From Drosophila pseudoobscura (lineage: Eukaryota > Arthropoda > Insecta > Diptera > Drosophilidae), in NCBI RefSeq assembly GCF_009870125.1, contig NC_046679.1, forward strand, positions 29,884,001 through 29,948,000: a DNA stretch of 64,000 nucleotides, in the 5' to 3' direction. Made by a program: the position numbers and the translations under genes. Numbering within the stretch: the stretch's first letter is position 1; the number at the start of each line of letters is the position of its first letter. Under the pieces are notes generated by a model. The model saw only the letters and a list, made by a program, of their open reading frames with translations, made no database searches and was not told the DNA's origin. Positions 1 through 9,799 of this stretch are shown here, one piece after another.

Positions 1-1050
1 CGGATAGCTGTGGCTCTCCGGCTGGATCATGATGTTCACCATGGACTTGAGACAGTTCTCGGCCAGCTCATTCTCATCGGCGGACATGCAGCCATCGCCA
101 GTTTGAACGGCGGGCCAGTAGCACTTGTTGACCACCTCCAAAAGGACAGCCGTAATGGTCACGCAAGCCTCCAGGGAGTAGCCAATATTCCTACGGGGCG
201 AGAGAGTCAAGTCAACAATTACCGCATGCAATAGCGAAATGTGCATTTCACTCACTTGATCCAAGTGCCAACGCACTTGACAGCTCGTATCATGTTGCTG
301 TAGGCCTCTGCATCCCACACGCGGTTCATCTGCTGCCTCAGATATGCCTCCATCGTCTGCAGAATGACCGGAACCCGCTTGCCGACTTCCGCTCGCAACG
401 TGACCCGCTTCACTGAGGTGTGTATAACCTGCGCCTCCTCTGGTATGGCCGTCAGCACCTCCAGCATAATCCAGAGCTGGACGTCGGGCTTGACATTGGG
501 TATGCGCTGGTTCTGAAAGGTATCAATCACCTCCTCAATGGCATTGGGCCACTCATCGAGCATGTGGACAATATATGCGCCCAGTGCAATGCACAGGCGA
601 TTGAGGACAATCTTTGGTCCGCCAGCAAATTGGACAATTTTCTCGAGAATCTTTTGCTTGAGCTCCTCGCGATTCTCCGGCGGCACTTCATTCCAGTGCT
701 TCATCAGCTTGGCGTGCAGGGTGATTGCGCCAAAAAACTGCACCTCTTGGCTCTGCGCGGGAAGAGAGTAGTTTAGAGTAGAGTTGAATAGGTGCAAGCA
801 TCGTGGCATGTGTATGCATTCGCATACACGAGTATACATATTGAATTAATTGATGCGCAGGTCTATGTACATATCTTACCTTGCCCAGTTGCATTAGCTG
901 CCATGAAAATTGCCAGGCTTGCGGGCTGCCCTCGGCCTCCGTAAGCCATTCGTGCGTAATTGCCTGCTCATGGGAGTTTGAGCGATAGAATACGACAACA
1001 GCCTCCTCCAGACGTGCAATATCAATGTTTTCCAAATTGATTCGTTCCAT
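1..1050 (-). CDS. cdm: Importin-13 homolog (cadmus), 5' part only
   Basis: Importin-beta family nuclear transport receptor; importin-13 proteins carry cargo in both directions through the nuclear pore under Ran control. Three exons are visible on the minus strand: 1050-880 (ATG at 1050), 752-256, and 190 running off the window start. Junctions are AAG|AGC and AA|G, all GT..AG, and they join in frame. The protein begins MERINLENIDIARLEEAVV, followed by an importin-beta N-terminal region (FFGAITLHAKLMKHWNEVP) and HEAT-repeat-like helices (VLNRLCIALGAYIVHMLDEWP). Roughly the first 285 residues are present; the family is near 950-1000, so about two thirds lies outside the window. A DRE-like box sits 26 bp upstream of the ATG. 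Family assignment rests on recalled similarity and is strong; the fly gene name is slightly less certain. Confidence 0.85.
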
Positions 1051-1075
1051 TTTGCCGTTTTAGAACTGTCCCGGG

Positions 1076-1083
1076 TATCGATT
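1076..1083. promoter_or_regulatory. DRE-like box of the cdm promoter
   Basis: TATCGATT matches seven of eight bases of the DREF-binding element TATCGATA and lies 26 bp upstream of the importin-13 start codon. DRE boxes mark TATA-less housekeeping promoters in Drosophila; the same octamer lies upstream of MED17 and of the small gene at 9150-9623. Confidence 0.5.
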
Positions 1084-1635
1084 AGCTACAATTGATTGGT
1101 TTTTTGTTTTGATATTGCCTGAGGAAGGCCCAGGGCCCAGACTTTTAGCCAGGATTTTGCGACTCGGTTTTTAGTCACGAAGAAGTTTTTTTTTGTGCTG
1201 CTTCTTCTTCTTTGCTTATTGACCGAATATTAGGGTTGCCAACATAACAAATTCTTGCCGCTGATATTCTGATATGACACAAAACAAAACATACACACAA
1301 TGTGCATTTATTGGGGGAAACAAAATTTAAACGGAATTAAATCTTATTTTATTAATCCAATTTGTAAAATCCAATAATCGTAGTTTAAAAGTTTTATTTA
1401 TTTTAAGAAACAAGATCTGTCAAAACTTTTCAAGGCAAGTAGTCAAACTAACAAGTAGCAAGCAGTGCATTAATTACAAAAATATAAATTGTATAAATTA
1501 TTGCAAATTTAATTAAAACATTGTTCATAATTTTGTCTTGTTTGTATTTATGTTAGAATTTTTTTTGTTCGTTCCTTAATTATTTTTCGGATTTAATTTT
1601 TAAAACGACGACGAGGAGGTTTTAAACAAATACAT
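1084..1635. other. Intergenic spacer between cdm and the ubiquitin-like gene
   Basis: A 550-bp AT-rich spacer. The cdm end (1084-1250) has T-rich tracts of a likely promoter. The other end is downstream of the ubiquitin-like gene's stop; on the minus strand AATAAA-type hexamers (plus-strand TTTATT near 1344 and 1394) could serve as its poly(A) signals. No coding segment or RNA gene is seen. Confidence 0.4.
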
Positions 1636-2902
1636 TTAAAAGAATGTAAATTGTAGGCGCCAAAAGCAGTATTTAAGCTTGAAGCCCTGCTCGGCAATAG
1701 ATGTTTTGCTCCCACGATCAACGTAGAGCACAACTTCCTGGTTATCCAATATGATTGAAGCTGCTTTTTCGGCAAAATCGTCGCTCTTGGGATCTAACAT
1801 AGTTCGATCCGTCACAATCCACTTATCCGTCACTATTCCAACGTTCTGCTGCTCGAAAAGTTTGAAAATAGTGCCCAATTCCTTGTCCTTTCCAATGATG
1901 GGCAGTATAAAAGAGCACTTTATCAAGCCAAAAAACTCGATAATGCTGAAGCATTTGTAACGGGGATAAATGGTGCTTGTACCATTGGCTATCCACTCAC
2001 AGGTTTTCTTATCCTCAGATATAATCATTAAATTATTACCAAATACATTTACAGAGTCGCTCTCGCTGAACTGGAGGGTATCGCTGTCCTCGAATTTGTC
2101 AAAGAGCCCATGAAAATGGTCCATAAGAGAGTCGAATCCAGACGTTGAGTCGGTTTCATTGATCACCAAAACAAATTTACGCTTTTCTGGCATTACACCG
2201 GCATATATAAGTTCGTCATCTTCGCTCAGTCTTTTTTTTGCGCTACATGCAACTACTGTTTCGGCTGTATCCTTCACACCTGTGGTGTCCTCAGCAACTC
2301 CAGGTTGGGTGATATGAGACCCGTGAGGCTCGATTCTAATACACCCAGAAGAACATGTAGCTTTCTCTGTCTCTGGTACAATTGCCGTATTTACTGGATC
2401 GCATACGAGTCGCACACGATGCAAGTCCAAATTCTCCTTGGAAAGACGCGCCCTGAGTATTACATTTTAGACACATTCGTTTGTATTTAGAGGGAATGGT
2501 TTAATTACCTTTTTTCTTTCTCTATGGTCAAATTTCTAGTCTCCGGTTCTCCTTTCTTCTGATTGTAGCACTGGAATTGCAGAAAGCAGACGAATTCCTT
2601 CATTTTGTACAGCGAGACAGCCGTCCCGTTGATTTCAGCCACTTGATGATCCAGGACTGCAGACAACTTGCATTGGTCGCCAATGGTTTTTCCAAGCGAG
2701 TAAATCTGCTGCAGATCTGCTGGGATGCCTATGGACGGTTCCAGTAGCAGCTTCAGCTCATAAACTGTCGCATCATCATCTATTGGCAAAAGTAGCGGCA
2801 GCTGCGAAGAAATTATTGGCATTATACTGTGTCAACTATGCAGTATTATTTACTGCTCACCGTTGAGTTTCCCTCAGACTCCAACTTAAATTTTACGTAC
2901 AT
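1636..2902 (-). CDS. Ubiquitin-like N-terminus fused to a DUF4780-like C-terminus
   Basis: No specific gene recognised. Three exons join cleanly: 2902-2861 (MYVKFKLESEGNST), 2801-2509 and 2452-1636, giving 383 residues. All introns are GT..AG and 50-60 nt. Residues 1 to about 85 resemble a ubiquitin beta-grasp fold: an MYVKF first strand, then VYELKLLLEPSIGIP, an IYSLGKTI loop in the place of ubiquitin's FAGKQL, and a final LYKMKEF strand. The C-terminal 170 residues (NNLMIISEDKKTCEWI, then EQQNVGIVTDKWIV) resemble the DUF4780 domain common in Drosophila repetitive and orphan proteins. The middle is low complexity. There is no Gly-Gly end, so this would be a ubiquitin-like-domain protein and not a conjugated modifier. 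Function unknown. Exon structure is well supported; both domain calls are by eye. Confidence 0.65.
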
Positions 2903-3093
2903 TTTTTAAATAAATTAAAAGAATGCACGCGGAAAATTTTGCACTTACAGTTATATTTCAGGGTTGTCATGCCTTGCAAGCAAGATTGGCGCTGTATGGA
3001 GTCGGAAGCTAAGTGCACCTTCCAACACTTGAGTTTGTTTACCTTGATTGTCCCGCATATTGAAATTGCTAATTCCTTTATAAAAGCATCGAA

Positions 3094-5114
3094 ATGGGTT
3101 CGCCGAAGCGCGTTTTGGTTATAGACAATGGTTCATACGAATGCCGTGTAGGCTGGAACAACACCAAGGAGCCAGCGCTACGATTCAGAAACGTCTTGAC
3201 CAAACCTCGCAAAGATAGAAAGAAGGAAGCCATTCCGGACACCACAGACGGTGCCCCGACTCCAGTCGCAGCTGAGGTACCAGCCGAAATACAAGTCGGC
3301 AATGACATAACCAACATCGAAGCAGTGCGGGCTCATCTAAAGTCGCCATTCGAGAGGAACATCATAACCAACTGGAACCATCAGGAGCAGATCTTTGATT
3401 ATATTTTCACCAAAATGGGCTTCGAGGGAGAGCAGAGCATAGCAAATCCGATTGTGCTGACCGAGGCGCTGGCCAATCCCAACTTCTGCCGCCAGAACAT
3501 GAGCGAACTGCTATTTGAATGCTATGGCATTCCAGCCGTTTCATATGGCATCGATGCCCTCTACAGTTGGGAGCACTATCAAAATCGTCGCAAGAAGGTT
3601 GACCCACCCACAGCCACTATCAAAAATGTGTGATTTGATTGATTAAAGAGTTATATTTGCAGGTATTGGATGCCCTCATCATCTCCTTTGGCTACAGCAC
3701 CACCCACGTGATCCCAGTGCTGAATGGCAAGCTCCAGCTGCAGCATGTGCGTCGCCTGAATGTCGGAGGCTATCACATTATCACATATTTGCTGTGTTTG
3801 ATGCAAATGAAGTATCCCGTGCATCTGAATGCCATCTCCATTAGCCGAATGGAGAAGCTGGTCCACGAGCATTGCCACATTGCTGTAGACTACAGGGAGG
3901 AGCTGCTCAAATGGGGACAAATGGACTATTACGAGGAGCACATCATGAAGATCCAGCTGCCATACAATCCAGTCACGGCCACCAACGCTTTGCTCACAGC
4001 CGAGCAGAAGCTGGAGAAGCGTCGCGAGTTGGCGATGCGCCTGCTGGAGATTAAGAATCGTAGGGAGGGCGAAAAGCTGCTCGAGGATGAGCAACAATTG
4101 TTTGTGTATAACAAACTTCGACAGCTCTATGAGCAGGATAAGCTGCAGAAGTTCGAGCTGGCTCTGGCCCAGCAGCAGATTGGCAATCTGGATGAATTGG
4201 ACTCGCTCATCAGCAAAATTAGTAATCGCATCAAGCGCATCAAGGAACGTCCCCTGAGCTCACCAAAGCCCAGCAAGCAGCAGGAAAAAATTGACAAAAT
4301 GCCAAAGGCCCCCGAGGGCGTATCCCAGGCGGATTGGTTGGCCGAGCTACAGAGCAAGCGTGAGCAGCTACTGCAGCGCAAACAGACCCGCCAGCAGCAG
4401 CGACAGGAGCAGGGAAAACGGCACACGCATGCCGCGCAGGAGCGGATGCGTATCATCTCGACGCTGGCGCGCAGCGAGAAACGTCGCAAGGCCAATGGCG
4501 AGGAGGAGGACGATGGCTTTGGCATGAACGACAACGACTGGGACGTGTACAAGCGCATCAATCGCTATAACGACGACAGCGATTCGGATGCCGACAACGA
4601 GCAGTTGCTGGAGTTCGAGAAAATTCTCAGCCACTACGACGTGAACTTTGATGATGGCAATGCGGTGCAGACCCAGAGCGCAGCGGAAAACTATCAATTG
4701 CATTTCGGTGTCGAGGATATCCGTGTGCCGGAGATTCTCTTTCAGCCAAGCATGATTGGGTCCCCGGAGGCGGGCCTGGCGGAGCTGATAGCCTTTGTGC
4801 TGAAGCTCTTCACCGCCCAGGAACAGCAGCGCATGGTAGAGCACGTCTATCTAACCGGCGGTTGTGCTCAGTTCCGTGGTCTCAAAGAGCGTCTGGCCAG
4901 GGAGTTTCTGGAAATGCGTCCTTTCCAGTCAAAGTTTTCCATTTACGAATCGGATGATCATACGCTGAGCGCCTGGCTGGGTGCCTGCGTCCAGGCCAGT
5001 CAGCCCAACTTTGGTCAGACGCTGACAACGCGTAAGGATTACCAGGAACACGGCAGTGAATACTTCAGGGAGCATCGTGCTAGCAATCTCTTTTATCCTA
5101 CACCGAAAGATTAA
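3094..5114 (+). CDS. Arp5: Actin-related protein 5 (INO80 complex subunit)
   Basis: Nuclear actin-related protein of the INO80 chromatin remodeller, where with Ies6 it couples ATP hydrolysis to nucleosome sliding. The N-terminus [15 protein letters not shown] is the actin phosphate-1 loop; [20 protein letters not shown] is the second nucleotide-binding segment; [17 protein letters not shown] is the C-terminal actin-fold motif. Long charged insertions (residues about 300-460) are typical of Arp5. Two exons: 3094-3597 and 3663-5114, 651 residues. I chose the donor at 3598 (AAG|GTTGAC, 65-nt intron) because the joined sequence then matches the length of human ACTR5; a donor at 3628 would give a 35-nt intron and 10 extra residues. 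The stop lies 26 bp from the stop of the convergent PSMG2 gene. Confidence 0.93.
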
Positions 5115-5140
5115 CATTTATTTGTCGAAAATATACACAA

Positions 5141-5884
5141 CTAGAATAGAAACTCTGTTACATCGTTGCCAAAGAGCAAGTTCCAGGATTTAGGGACGGT
5201 CAGCTTGAAGCTGCCATCGCCACCGCCGCGTAGCTGAAGGAAGTCCTCGCACAGTTCGTTCAGTTCTCTCACGATCAGACTGGCATCTGTGGAGTTGTCG
5301 CCCTCTATTAGGTAGCGGAACAGCAGCATGACTTGCACTTGAGCCTCATCGAAGGCCTTGAACAACTGCAAGGCATTGCCGCCTCCATAGATAGCCTCTC
5401 CGGTGTGCTCCTTCCACTTGATGAGATCGGGATTGCCAAGCTGGGCAGCGTGGGCCAGCTTAAAATTCTCACTGGCACGGTAGGCCCAGGGCGATGCCTC
5501 AATAACCCGTTTCTCAAAGCCAAAGCTGCCACTGAGAATGATCACTCGCTTGGCACCTTTGATGAGCTCCACCAATTGCTGCTGGAAGTTGCGTGTGTGT
5601 CGCGCGATCCACGGTGCCCGGAACTGTATGACCAGCAGCTTGTCCTCGACTCCCTCGTACAGCTCACACGATGAGACCTTCTCGTTGGGTTCATGCTGGT
5701 AGGCAGATGGACCGAAGACCGGTATGAGCGCTGGATGGGTGACGGATCCAATGCGCTTGAGCTGTTTGGAGGCAATCAACAGGTCGCAGGCGAGTTGAGC
5801 CGCATTTCCCACACATATGCTGGGTATAATGACAGTGTAATCAGTCACATCCAACGTCTCTTCCTTACTCTTTAGAAACAACAT
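5141..5884 (-). CDS. PSMG2: Proteasome assembly chaperone 2
   Basis: Single-exon gene of 247 residues. PSMG2 (PAC2) pairs with PAC1 to scaffold the alpha ring of the 20S proteasome in the cytosol. Family marks are the N-terminal IIPSICVGNAAQLACDLLIAS, the RVIILSGSFGFEKR segment, and the C-terminal KLTVPKSWNLLFGNDV, which parallels WKIPSSWRLLFGSG in the human protein. Length is close to the human 264. The gene is tail-to-tail with Arp5; on the minus strand an AATAAA (plus 5117-5122) lies 19 bp past its stop, so its mRNA should end inside the last Arp5 exon. Upstream it is divergent from MED17. Corresponds to D. melanogaster CG12321 as I recall it. Confidence 0.88.
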   Translation of the reverse strand: MLFLKSKEETLDVTDYTVIIPSICVGNAAQLACDLLIASKQLKRIGSVTHPALIPVFGPSAYQHEPNEKVSSCELYEGVEDKLLVIQFRAPWIARHTRNFQQQLVELIKGAKRVIILSGSFGFEKRVIEASPWAYRASENFKLAHAAQLGNPDLIKWKEHTGEAIYGGGNALQLFKAFDEAQVQVMLLFRYLIEGDNSTDASLIVRELNELCEDFLQLRGGGDGSFKLTVPKSWNLLFGNDVTEFLF

Positions 5885-6237
5885 AATTATATTATTTATT
5901 TCGGTTGGAGTCCAAAATGAGAAGTCAAAAAATATGAAAGTAATGTTTTAGTGTTGTAAAATGTTCCAGACAGCCACAGTAAACCTGATGGCAACTCTAC
6001 CGTATGCTTACTATTCTAAAATAAATGGTTTGCAAGCTTAAAAACTACCCATAATATTGTTGCAAATTGAATAATTAAATTGCATTATTTCCAGCCACTT
6101 TTTTTTAATATCAATACCATTGAAATAAACCGATTACTGATAGTCTCCTTTATCGATTGGCAACCGCAGACGCTTGGCAACTCTACCTCTTGCTTGCATT
6201 TTTTTGCCAATGTTTTCCGGCAAATTCGTCAACAAAA
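5885..6237. promoter_or_regulatory. Divergent promoter region of PSMG2 and MED17
   Basis: A 353-bp AT-rich interval between two divergent start codons. TATCGATT at 6151-6158 is a DRE-like box 80 bp upstream of the MED17 ATG. The phrase GGCAACTCTACC occurs at about 5990 and again at about 6176, a short duplicated motif flanking the promoter. No TATA box in a sensible position for either gene. Confidence 0.45.
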
Positions 6238-8286
6238 ATGTCCAATTCTGTGAATATATCGGTGGAAACCACTTGCGAGAACCAGATACGAGAGATTGGA
6301 TATGATGGCACCGAGTTGTACCAACCGTAAGTGCTCGATTTGAGTGAAACTGGCTTTTCTCAACAAGTTGTTGATGAACTTTTCAGACCGCCGACTCTAT
6401 CCGAGAGCCTGGCCAAGTGTGCGGCCCGCATAGACTTCAGCAAAACATCGCTGGACGATCTGAAGAAGGAGGAGAAGACAGCCGCAGCTGCTGAGGAAGA
6501 GAACAAAGATGGTACTCAGTTCCAGGAGAGCCTTTGGCCCTGGGATGCCGTGCGGAACAAGCTCAAAGATGCGCTGACCGAAATCTGTGTGCTATCCGAT
6601 GTGATTTCCATAGCCAAGGACAAGCGATATTTGGTGCTAGATCCTCTGCTGGAGGAGGGCGACGATACAAAGCCCATTGTTCAGGTTTATAGTCGGAAAA
6701 AGGCTATCTCACAAGCGGCCCAGGTTTTGCTGAGTGGCGCCGAGCGTCTTCGCAATGCCCACAGCGAACAGCGTAGCCGGAACGTGTCCGACTTTCACAT
6801 AGAACTGTTGCGCCTGCGTCAAAACTGGCGCTTGAAGAAGGTATCCAATGCGATCATAGGAGATCTCAGCTACCGCACAGCGGGATCGAAATTCGGAATG
6901 AGCGGCACCTTCGAGGTAACCAAGGCGGAGGAGGCATCCGACGACGACAGTACCAGCACCTCGACTACCAGCAGCACAGCCACCAACAATGGCATGCAGA
7001 TGAAGGCCAGCTCCGCTCTGAGGGTAATTGTACCGGCTGAGCTGCAAGGTGTGGCCTACATTAAAGTCATCACGCAAAAAGACCAAGAGGATCTATGCAC
7101 AGCACAGGTGAATCTGATGGGACACGGTCCTAACATAACCGCTCAGGTTGGCGTTTGGCAGAAGACGCTGGAGTTTGCCCAGAACGTTCTCTTCTGCAAG
7201 GAGCTCTTCGCACAGCTGGCACGCGAGGCCATTCAGCTGCAGGCGCCTATTCCGCATGTGGTCATTGGGAATCAGATCCGAGCCACCCTGCTGCCCAATA
7301 TTCAACTGATCATCTCCCTGTGCCACTCCACCACCTTTGACTCCAACCAACCGGCTCCGATTAACGATCACGATCATGTGCTGGAGCATTCCCTTCACCA
7401 GTTGCTGCGGGAAGTTCACTACAAGAATTCGCACCATCCGTTCCCCCATCCGGCAAGTGCTCCACTGGGTCCAACGAAGAAGCGTATGCTGGCCGGTCCC
7501 ATGGCTGCCGATCGTGAAACGCTCCTGGACATGACCAAATCGCAGACCATACTGGAACAGATCATTGCCCAGGCCCAGCATATCTTCATGCGCAAGCGCA
7601 CTCAGTACGTGCTGGATACGCTGGCGAGGGATGTAAAGGATCCCCAGATTGTTTCCCACTGGAATGCCATGAACAGTCCCACCATGTCCTGTGTGAAGAT
7701 CAACATAGTTACTCACGGCTACGATGCCATTGGGCGAACTTCGCTCGTTATCCATGTCAAGGAGCGTTCACTGAAGTGCATCTGTCGTGACGGACGCGTC
7801 ATGCGATTGTCCTATGAGCCGCAGGAGCTGCGTGACCTGATACTTTGCCAAATAAACTCTCATCAAATCTCCTGCTTGGTCAGCCTGGCCCGCTGCATGG
7901 CCTGGACGGTGCTCTCGAATAGCAATCATCTGGGCATTGGCAAGGTGGAGCCTCTGGGCAATGCCAGTTCCTGCCTTCTGGCCTCCCCGAATGGTGATCG
8001 CATGATAGCCGTTCAAATACGCTGCGATCCTCAAATTGATGTTAAAGTTTACATAGCGAGAAGTCCGCGACAGGACTTCTTTCCCAGTCCTTTGGTGCCG
8101 GAGAAGTTGTGGGAGAATCTGGGTGGCAATTTCAAGGAGGTAGGTCTCAGCTCTAGTCTCATATTCTTTAATATTTGCTAATATTTTCTCAATCTTTGTC
8201 AGGTGAAGTTTGATAAAATCGAGGGCAAGAGTTTCCTGAACAAAATGGAATTTCTGATGGCCTCACTCACCAGCAATACGGCCTAA
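6238..8286 (+). CDS. MED17: Mediator complex subunit 17
   Basis: Head-module subunit of Mediator, which bridges activators to RNA polymerase II. Exons 6238-6326, 6387-8139 and 8203-8286 (introns 60 and 63 nt, GT..AG) join in frame to 641 residues, the size known for the fly protein. The start MSNSVNISVETTCENQIREIGYDG, then TLSESLAKCAARIDFSKTSL and LWPWDAVRNKLKDALTE, are characteristic of animal MED17. A Ser/Thr-rich stretch (EEASDDDSTSTSTTSSTATNN) interrupts the middle. Start chosen because the ATG lies just after the DRE-bearing promoter and the first exon supplies the conserved N-terminus. The preceding gene PSMG2 is transcribed away from it. Confidence 0.95.
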
Positions 8287-8429
8287 GGAGGCAATAGGGC
8301 CTAACCAATATAAATATTGTTCGTAACTCGATTTAGTTCTCTGTTTAAGGAATTTTAAAAGTAAAAGAATTATAATTAAGGCTATCTATCGATCTAATAT
8401 TTATATTAATTTATTGGACCTATAAAAAA

Positions 8430-8960
8430 CAAGCAAATCTACAACGCCGCCAAAAACAAGACATGCAGCGTATAATTTCAACAATAGACGACCTATCAAC
8501 CACCTTCATCGCCGAAACCCTACCATTTCGCTCCCAAAACTTGTAAATTGTTGATCTGCATGGACAGCCTATCCGCAACATCCTCTTTACGGAAGTGGGA
8601 TCACAACAAATCTCAACAATCCAGGAAATAAGACAAATTTTAAGCTCTCACTTAACAAAAAGCACCATACTGTGGGCTCCCAGCCACCAAGGAATCAATG
8701 GAAGACGCAGGAGACTTGCACCATCTATGCTCTTTACCCCTTTCAATGGTAGGGACATACAAAATCGAATCAAGCTACACCTCGACGAAAAGAAACTCTC
8801 GGAATGGGCATTCTTTAGCCATAAAGCCCAACTGATTTCACATCAGACTACAGTCTGTCGTCGGCAGAAGGGCATGCGGGACGTTCATTCGTTCATCCTC
8901 ACGGGAACGACGTGGACCTCCTGGATACCTGCAGTCTCTTATATAGCATAAGGTTGTACA
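8430..8960 (+). mobile_element. Decayed LINE fragment: RNase H region of ORF2
   Basis: Two RNase H signatures lie in the right order but in different frames. MDSLSATSSL at about 8559 corresponds to the family's TDSLSAIQAL motif with the catalytic aspartate. ILWAPSHQGING at about 8666 corresponds to WVPSHQGIxGN. Both are typical of the C-terminal RNase H of non-LTR retrotransposons (I, LOA, Jockey-related). The frame shifts at least twice, no reverse transcriptase is present, and no poly(A) tail or target duplication is clear. This is an old 5'-truncated or internally deleted relic lying between MED17 and the small gene at 9150. Boundaries are approximate. Confidence 0.55.
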
Positions 8961-9149
8961 TTTTTCGAACACATCGCCCTTGCCCTTGCAAACTAAATTA
9001 AAAATATAGCGTAATATTCCCCAAGTTTCCAGTCGAAGGCCCCAGCAGCTAGTACTCCTTAAATTCAATAGATCCAGTAATGTAGATTAGACTTCATTTG
9101 TTAAATAAATATGTATATAGTTATATTCAGAGAGATGAATCCGTGGGGA

Positions 9150-9623
9150 TCAGTGCATCAGGCTGTAGCTGACGTGATTGTTCCATAGCCTCGGCTGATA
9201 CAAGTGCACCTCCGGTGTCATATTTCGCTGATGGGTGATGGTGAAGGTGTCCTCGAGGCTAACAACATTAGCGCGATTGGTGCTCTGCAAGAAGACAGAA
9301 GAATCGGTAATCTCTGAACTGCCCTGCACTAGCTTGGCTGTTTGGCTCACCCAGCGTTCTAGGTCACAGAAACTGATGTTGTAGTTCTGCCCCCGTGGCT
9401 GCAGTGTCAGCACCTCCTGATCCCCAACAGGTTGGGCGACACGCAGATAGAGTCCACGATTGGTGGAGAACAGAATGGGAACTCGCTTGGCCGGCGCCGA
9501 ACCGGCTCCAGTTGTGGCACCAGCAATCTGTCGATAGGTAGGGCAATGGTTCACCGAGGCTACAGTCTCCGCCGGCGGCTGTCTGTCCCCTGCGGCGCCA
9601 ACAGCAGTGCGCACCAGTCCCAT
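9150..9623 (-). CDS. Small single-exon gene, family not recognised
   Basis: A 157-residue frame starting MGLVRTAVGAAGDRQPP and ending RLWNNHVSYSLMH. I do not recognise it. It looks real. The second half has balanced, non-repetitive composition (RVPILFSTNRGLYLRV, then ISFCDLERWVSQTAKLV). A DRE-like box lies 128 bp upstream at 9751-9758, which places a promoter just before this ATG. A longer in-frame run upstream begins with GTG, so I use the first ATG. No signal peptide or membrane segment. The unrelated frame at 9797-10171 lies beyond the DRE box and is unlikely to belong to it. Downstream is the LINE relic. Confidence 0.6.
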   Translation of the reverse strand: MGLVRTAVGAAGDRQPPAETVASVNHCPTYRQIAGATTGAGSAPAKRVPILFSTNRGLYLRVAQPVGDQEVLTLQPRGQNYNISFCDLERWVSQTAKLVQGSSEITDSSVFLQSTNRANVVSLEDTFTITHQRNMTPEVHLYQPRLWNNHVSYSLMH

Positions 9624-9750
9624 GCAAGTGTGGAAACAGGACGACGCCACTTTGTTGCATTAATGCGAGTATTTGCAACTTGCAAGGCCTGATTTCTTCA
9701 GTGCAATTTGATGGACATGCATTTTCCCTTGCCTTCCCTGGCCGCTGCTT

Positions 9751-9758
9751 TATCGATT
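9751..9758. promoter_or_regulatory. DRE-like box upstream of the small gene
   Basis: TATCGATT, one mismatch from the DREF site, 128 bp upstream of the ATG at 9623. It supports transcription on the minus strand starting between about 9740 and 9640. Confidence 0.45.
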
Positions 9759-9799
9759 TTTTGCCTTGTGCAGCATTAGCCGCAACGCTCCTATCACTA

